Shown: positions 5,379 to 9,454 of the stretch, piece by piece
Numbering within the stretch: position 1 is the stretch's first letter
How the letters are laid out: every line of letters begins with the position of its first letter
Assembly: GCA_050329935.1 (NCBI GenBank)
Contig: JBHJOI010000049.1
Coordinates: 1 to 9,454 of the forward strand
Origin: CAYSFW01 sp050329935
GTDB lineage: Bacteria > Pseudomonadota > Gammaproteobacteria > UWMA-0217
Length of the DNA: 9,454 nt
Reading direction: 5' to 3'
Program-made: the position numbers and the translations under genes
Notes under the pieces: model-generated
The model's database searches: none
What the model saw: the letters and a program-made list of their open reading frames with translations, nothing else
What the model was told of the DNA's origin: nothing

Positions 5379-7001
5379 GTGCTGACCGCGGCCAACATCA
5401 CCATTCAATTTGGCGCCAAGCCTCTGTTCGAAAACGTTTCGGTCAAGTTCGGCGAGGGCAATCGCTACGGTTTGATCGGCGCCAACGGGGCCGGTAAATC
5501 GACGTTCATGAAGATTTTGTGCGGATTGCTGGAACCGTCGTCAGGCAACGTTTCAAAGGATCCGAACGAGCGCATGGCCTATTTGCGGCAGGATCAGTTC
5601 GCCTTCGAGGACGTGCGGGTGCTGGACGTTGTGCTGATGGGACATGCCGAGATGTGGCGGGTCATGCAGGAGCGGGACGCGATCTACGCCAATCCGGACG
5701 CGACCGAGGATGATTACATGCACGCGGCCGAGCTCGAGTCGAAGTTCGCCGAGTACGATGGCTACACCGCCGAGAGTCGCGCTGGCGAGTTGCTGCTGGG
5801 CGTAGGCATTCCGATCGAACTGCATCAGGGGCCGATGCGCGAGGTGTCGCCCGGCTGGAAACTCCGGGTGCTGTTGGCGCAGGCATTGTTCGCGAATCCG
5901 GAGATCCTGCTGCTCGACGAGCCGACCAACAACCTCGACATCAATACGATCCGCTGGCTGGAAAACGCGCTCAACGAGCGTGCCTCGACGATGATCATTA
6001 TTTCGCACGATCGGCACTTCCTGAACCAGGTCTGCACCCACACCGCGGATCTGGATTACCGGACGTTGCAGCTCTATCCGGGCAACTACGACGATTACAT
6101 GGAAGCGGCGACGTTGGCGCGGCAACGCCAGGCTGCGGCGAACGCGCGCGCCAAGGAAAAGATCCTGGAACTGCAGTCCTTCGTGCGCCGCTTTTCCGCA
6201 AATAAATCCAAGGCGCGACAAGCCACCAGCCGACAAAAGCTGATCGAGAAACTCAAGCCGGAGGACGTCAAACCGTCGAGCCGTCAATATCCCTGGATCC
6301 GGTTCGAATATGACGACAAGGATAAACTCCACCGTCAGGCCTGCGAGGTCGAGAACCTGACCTTCGCCTACGAGGGCATGGACCGGGCGTTGATTTCCAA
6401 ATTTTCGATCACCATCGATGCCGGCGAGAAGGTCGCGATCATCGGCGAAAACGGTGCCGGAAAGACCACCTTGATGCGCCTGTTGTTGGGCGAGTTGACG
6501 CCGCAAAAGGGTCACGTCAAATGGGCGGAAAAGGCGCGCACCGGTTATTACGCGCAGGATCACGCCGCGCTGTTCGATGGCGATACCAGCTTGACCGACT
6601 GGATCTCGACCCACGTGCGCCAGGGCGGTGCCGAGGGTAACGACGTCGAGACGCTGATCCGGGGCACGCTGGGTCGGTTGCTGTTCTCCGGCGACGAGGT
6701 GAAGAAGCCGGTGAGGGTGATCTCCGGTGGCGAGCAGGGGCGGATGCTGTTCGGCATGCTGATGTTGCAGCGTCCGAACGTGTTGTTGATGGATGAGCCC
6801 ACCAACCACCTCGACATGGAGTCGATCGAATCGCTCAACACCGCGCTGGAACAATTCCCGGGCACGCTGCTGTTCATCTCGCACGACCGCGAATTCGTAT
6901 CCTCGCTGGCGACCCGCGTCATCGAGATCCGTAACGATGGCAAGATCGTGGATTACCGCGGCAGCTACGAGGAATACCTAGCCAGCCAGGGTATTGATTG
7001 A
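5379..7001 (+). CDS. ybiT: ABC-F family ATPase, YbiT type (ribosome-associated translation factor)
   Basis: A 540-residue soluble protein with two ABC ATPase domains in one chain and no membrane segments. It is highly similar to E. coli YbiT (about 530 residues). First domain: Walker A GANGAGKST (34-42), a signature degenerated to SPGW (157-160) as in YbiT, Walker B ILLLDEPTNNLD (176-187) and H-loop SHDRHF (209-214). The charged linker (about 240-325) contains the YbiT-like SFVRRFSANKSKARQATSR. Second domain: GENGAGKTT (356-364), signature SGGEQ (449-453), LLMDEPTNHLD (469-479) and SHDREF (501-506). ABC-F proteins bind the ribosomal E site and act on stalled or starting ribosomes; all ATPase motifs are intact. 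The GTG start is supported by AGGGA 8 bases upstream and by the YbiT-like N terminus. It appears monocistronic. Confidence 0.96.
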   Translation: MLTAANITIQFGAKPLFENVSVKFGEGNRYGLIGANGAGKSTFMKILCGLLEPSSGNVSKDPNERMAYLRQDQFAFEDVRVLDVVLMGHAEMWRVMQERDAIYANPDATEDDYMHAAELESKFAEYDGYTAESRAGELLLGVGIPIELHQGPMREVSPGWKLRVLLAQALFANPEILLLDEPTNNLDINTIRWLENALNERASTMIIISHDRHFLNQVCTHTADLDYRTLQLYPGNYDDYMEAATLARQRQAAANARAKEKILELQSFVRRFSANKSKARQATSRQKLIEKLKPEDVKPSSRQYPWIRFEYDDKDKLHRQACEVENLTFAYEGMDRALISKFSITIDAGEKVAIIGENGAGKTTLMRLLLGELTPQKGHVKWAEKARTGYYAQDHAALFDGDTSLTDWISTHVRQGGAEGNDVETLIRGTLGRLLFSGDEVKKPVRVISGGEQGRMLFGMLMLQRPNVLLMDEPTNHLDMESIESLNTALEQFPGTLLFISHDREFVSSLATRVIEIRNDGKIVDYRGSYEEYLASQGID

Positions 7002-7040
7002 GGACTCGCAAGGCTCGAACGCAAGCCGTTACGTAGGCGC

Positions 7041-7076
7041 GACGACGCGGGTCGTCAGAATCGCCTCGAAGAGGCG
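7041..7076 (+). repeat. Tandem stem-loops just downstream of ybiT
   Basis: Two perfect 6-bp stems lie 5 bases apart: GACGAC/GTCGTC with a 4-base loop, then CGCCTC/GAGGCG with a GAA loop. Neither is followed by a T-run, so they fit 3'-end RNA stabilisation or a Rho-dependent end better than a classical intrinsic terminator. Confidence 0.45.
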
Positions 7077-7116
7077 TGCATCTGAGCGGCTGAAATTGTA
7101 AAGCCCGCCTTGAATT

Positions 7117-7168
7117 CGCGCGATCGTTAACGCCTCGCGCGGTCGTTCGAATCAATCGTTCGATTTTT
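7117..7168 (+). terminator. Weak candidate terminator region of ybiT
   Basis: A perfect 7-bp inverted repeat (CGCGCGA 7117-7123, TCGCGCG 7135-7141) with an 11-base loop. It is followed 22 bases later by a short AATC-GTTC-GATT stem running straight into five T residues (7164-7168). The strong stem is too far from the T-run and the near stem is only 4 bp, so termination here is uncertain. Confidence 0.25.
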
Positions 7169-7377
7169 CCGTCAAACGGCGATCTTGTCTCGCAATGGGA
7201 CGTGACGGATTGCCTCGTGATTGTATCGTGAATGTTTCATAGTCAAACCGCGACTGACCCGGGTGCGATCGCTTCCGGTGTTGAGTGCGCCAGGCGCTGG
7301 GGCGGAATTCGGGAGTCCGGTCCGTTCCGCGCGCGACGGTCCAGGAAAAATAATAATTGCATTCAGGAAGCCAATCG

Positions 7378-9454
7378 ATGAGAAAAACCCATTCTGTCTT
7401 CATGCAAGCGGCGCTCGCGTCGGCGATCGCCGTGACGCTAACCGCTTGTGGCGGTTCGACCGAAGTCTTCGGTCCGAGTCCGAACAACTCGAATACAACC
7501 GACAACTCCGATAGCAATAGTACCCAGACACCGACCGCGAAAGTCGCGGTTAGCGGCGCTGTGGCCGACGGCTATCTGCAAGGCGCCAAGGCCTGTCTTG
7601 ATTTGAATCGCAACAAGGCCTGCGACGAAGGCGAGCCGTTCGCCGTGTCCGGAAATGGCGGTCGCTACAGCTTGGAGGTACCGGAGGGTATTGATGCCGC
7701 CGATTACCCGGTCGTGGTTGAAGTCGGTGCCGATGCGATCGACGAGGACGACGGTCAGCCGGTCGGCAAGCCCTACGTGCTGTCCGCGCCGCCGGGAAAA
7801 CCGGAATTCGTGAGTCCGATCACGACGATGATTCACTCGACGCTGGAACAGAATCCCAATATGTCGGTCGAGGATGCGGAGAACGAACTCAAGACCAACA
7901 TGGGCGTCGCGAGCGGCGTGTCGCTGTTCAAGGACTATGTCAGCGAAAAGCGCACGGGCAGTGAGGCTGGCGAATACGAACGCGTCCATCGCATCGCGCA
8001 GGTTGTCGCCACGGTATTGGAGGAGAACATTTCCGAGGTCAAGGACGCGGCGAGCGCGGCCGGATTGGATCCTTCGGCCGTTTTCGACAAGTTGGTTCAT
8101 CTGGTCGTCAATCAGGTCATTGAAAAACTCAACGTCATTACGCAGAAGGTTGACGATCGCAAGGATGACGCGAGCTTCTCGGCGAATACGATCCGGGGCG
8201 AGATCAAGCAGGATGTCAAGGTAGAAACCAGTACGATCAAGGACGATGTCAAGACGCTAGAGCGGGTACAGACCGCAGCGGTGTTGTCGATGCGGGAGAT
8301 CCTGAAGAACGGGGTCAACTGGTTCGAAGCCTGGCCGAACTGCAAAGGCGACGATGCGGTCTGTGGCTACGAGTTCGAGCATGGCCGCATCGGTCTTAGC
8401 GACGACGGCGGATCGCTGGTGGAGTCGAAACGTAGCTTTGATCTGAGTTCGCTCAGCTGGACCCCGTTCGAGCACGACCGCGACGAGGTGGGCACGATAC
8501 TCGGTGCCAGCGGCTGGATCGAACGTGGGGACGCGGGGACACCGAAGATTGCTTTTCATGACGACAACTCCGCCACGCTGACCTTTTACGAAGGGGCCGA
8601 TCAGGTGCGCGTCAAAGGCGCGGTACTCGAGATCGCCGGCGAATCTGTGCACGAGTTCGCGCCGATGGGCAAGCGCGAGTGGTTTCTCGACCACACCTTT
8701 TCCAGCGGTGCGCGGGCATATCGGTGGACCTTCACCCAGCTCGGCGATCTGTTCGAAATCGACCATTGGAACGATGGAGATACCTGTTACGACGGCAAAT
8801 CGGCGTCGGAGTTCGGCGGCAACTGCAACACGGTTTGGGGTTACGCGAGCATGACGACCCAGGCGCCTGCGATGGCGTTGTCCGAGGTGATCTATCCGAG
8901 CACGCAAACGACAAATGGCGAGTCAGCCGCGATTCACCTGGGGCCCAATCTCAGGGCCAGGCTGTTTGGCGATCCGAATGACCTAAGCAAGGGCGGCGTG
9001 GTGCGGTTCAAGGAAGCCCAGTCGATGATCGTGAATCCAGATGGTACGAAAACCCTGGGCGCCGAGCTTGAGATCAAGAACGAGGCGCCGTGGAAAGCCC
9101 GGGTCGTTAAAGGGCAAACACTGGTCGAGTTCGCGATTCCTGCCTATCTGCGCGAAAAGGCAGAAAATTTCGATCGTTCGCCGAACGTGATTCTCGCGAC
9201 TCACAATGGCTGGGTGCGCGTCGGTAGCCACACCCCCAAAGGGTTCGTGGAATCCGAGCGGTCCTGGAACTTTAACGATATCGCCGCCGAGAATTTGAAT
9301 GGGGCTCTGAACACGTCGGCGGAGTTCCGCTTCGACAATCCGCACTACAATCCTGGCAATTCGTCCAACGAGTCTGGTTCTCATGGCGGATCGACGAACG
9401 ATTCCAGCGCGATTGGCGGTACTCCGAAGCCCAACGACGAAACCTGCTACGACG
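7378..9454 (+). CDS. Large predicted outer-membrane lipoprotein with EF-hand-type calcium loop (3' end outside window)
   Basis: An open frame from an ATG with Shine-Dalgarno AGGAAG 7 bases upstream; at least 692 residues, running off the right edge. Residues 1-24 are a lipoprotein signal with lipobox LTAC, Cys24 being lipidated. Gly25 and the absence of Asp at +2 suggest outer-membrane sorting. A Ser/Asn/Thr-rich linker (27-54) leads to a small beta-sandwich-like module, VSGAVADGYLQGAKACLDLN. It contains the loop DLNRNKACDEGE (75-86), with acidic or amide residues at EF-hand positions 1, 3, 5, 9 and 12. FVSPITTMI (144-152) and a largely helical region (about 150-310) follow, then a beta-rich part (320-655) with Cys322/Cys329 and Cys470/Cys483. 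The visible end is a Gly/Ser/Asn linker (656-686) and ETCYD, echoing DTCYDG at 468-473. I do not recognise the whole protein; a surface or adhesive role is inference. Confidence 0.88.
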   Translation, partial: MRKTHSVFMQAALASAIAVTLTACGGSTEVFGPSPNNSNTTDNSDSNSTQTPTAKVAVSGAVADGYLQGAKACLDLNRNKACDEGEPFAVSGNGGRYSLEVPEGIDAADYPVVVEVGADAIDEDDGQPVGKPYVLSAPPGKPEFVSPITTMIHSTLEQNPNMSVEDAENELKTNMGVASGVSLFKDYVSEKRTGSEAGEYERVHRIAQVVATVLEENISEVKDAASAAGLDPSAVFDKLVHLVVNQVIEKLNVITQKVDDRKDDASFSANTIRGEIKQDVKVETSTIKDDVKTLERVQTAAVLSMREILKNGVNWFEAWPNCKGDDAVCGYEFEHGRIGLSDDGGSLVESKRSFDLSSLSWTPFEHDRDEVGTILGASGWIERGDAGTPKIAFHDDNSATLTFYEGADQVRVKGAVLEIAGESVHEFAPMGKREWFLDHTFSSGARAYRWTFTQLGDLFEIDHWNDGDTCYDGKSASEFGGNCNTVWGYASMTTQAPAMALSEVIYPSTQTTNGESAAIHLGPNLRARLFGDPNDLSKGGVVRFKEAQSMIVNPDGTKTLGAELEIKNEAPWKARVVKGQTLVEFAIPAYLREKAENFDRSPNVILATHNGWVRVGSHTPKGFVESERSWNFNDIAAENLNGALNTSAEFRFDNPHYNPGNSSNESGSHGGSTNDSSAIGGTPKPNDETCYD

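Larger units (their letters stand above)
7002..7377. other. Gene-free intergenic region rich in stem-loops
   Basis: No convincing gene in these 376 bases. The first 170 bases after ybiT hold several inverted repeats: GACGAC/GTCGTC (7041-7056), CGCCTC/GAGGCG (7062-7076), CGCGCGA/TCGCGCG (7117-7141) and a weak AATC/GATT stem followed by T residues (7154-7168). They presumably act in ending ybiT transcription. A tandem near-repeat TCGTTCGAAT / TCGTTCGATT lies at 7143-7152 and 7156-7165. The right half must hold the promoter of the lipoprotein gene, but I see no pair of boxes I would defend. The only clear signal there is the Shine-Dalgarno AGGAAG (7365-7370). Confidence 0.6.

Noticed and set aside
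5553..6884. 443-codon open frame on the minus strand
   Set aside because: Antisense to ybiT, which has every ABC-F motif in order. The antisense translation is rich in Arg, Gln and His without domain features.
7220..7246. Minus-strand promoter-like pair TTGACT and TACAAT
   Set aside because: Both boxes match 5 of 6, but the spacer is only 15 bases and no gene lies downstream on that strand except antisense to ybiT.
7351..7357. TAATAAT as -10 box of the lipoprotein gene
   Set aside because: The sequence 16-18 bases upstream is alternating GC with no -35 similarity, and it would place transcription only a few bases before the Shine-Dalgarno.
7438..9384. Several minus-strand open frames of 130-220 codons (7438-8100, 8257-8907, 8983-9384)
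   Set aside because: They lie opposite the lipoprotein gene, which has a lipobox, a good Shine-Dalgarno and an unbroken frame over 2 kb. None has a ribosome site or recognisable domain.
1..9454. CRISPR array, insertion sequence, tRNA or rRNA genes
   Set aside because: I looked for regularly spaced repeats, transposase motifs with terminal inverted repeats and conserved RNA gene signatures and saw none.

Overview
The window looks like chromosomal DNA of a high-GC proteobacterium, most likely a gammaproteobacterium. The clearest clues are a YbiT-type ABC-F protein, a TruC-type pseudouridine synthase, a YchJ-type protein and a TatD-type hydrolase, all close in sequence to gammaproteobacterial versions. 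No insertion sequence, CRISPR array, tRNA or rRNA is visible. I cannot name the genus.

Left part (1-2014, all minus strand): the first 69 codons of a type I restriction-modification methyltransferase subunit (hsdM) run off the left edge. A 453-base gap follows, with no convincing gene but four successive inverted repeats. Next come a TatD-family metal-dependent hydrolase and, 26 bases upstream of it, an unrecognised 178-residue protein with one N-terminal membrane segment. The last two probably share a transcript.

Middle part (2156-4515, plus strand): a tight four-gene run. It encodes an exported protein with the dienelactone-hydrolase fold whose catalytic residues all appear replaced, a small cupin, a short YchJ/UPF0225 protein and TruC. 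Spacing is a 4-base overlap or at most 14 bases, which suggests one operon. TruC ends in a 13-base tail-to-tail overlap with an unrecognised 207-residue protein on the minus strand. That protein has a good sigma70-type promoter (perfect -35 box, 17-base spacer) which also fixes its start codon.

Right part (5379-9454, plus strand): ybiT, an ABC-F translation factor, stands alone. It is followed by 376 bases without a gene, rich in small stem-loops. A large predicted outer-membrane lipoprotein then runs off the right edge. It has a lipobox, a low-complexity linker, a beta-sandwich-like module carrying an EF-hand-type calcium loop, a helical region, and a Ser/Gly/Asn-rich linker just before the edge.

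The genes do not form one obvious pathway: RNA modification (truC), translation (ybiT) and nuclease-like housekeeping (tatD) sit among accessory functions. The strongest candidates for something undescribed are the apparent pseudo-hydrolase heading the truC operon, the truncated surface lipoprotein, and the stem-loop array beside the restriction-modification locus.
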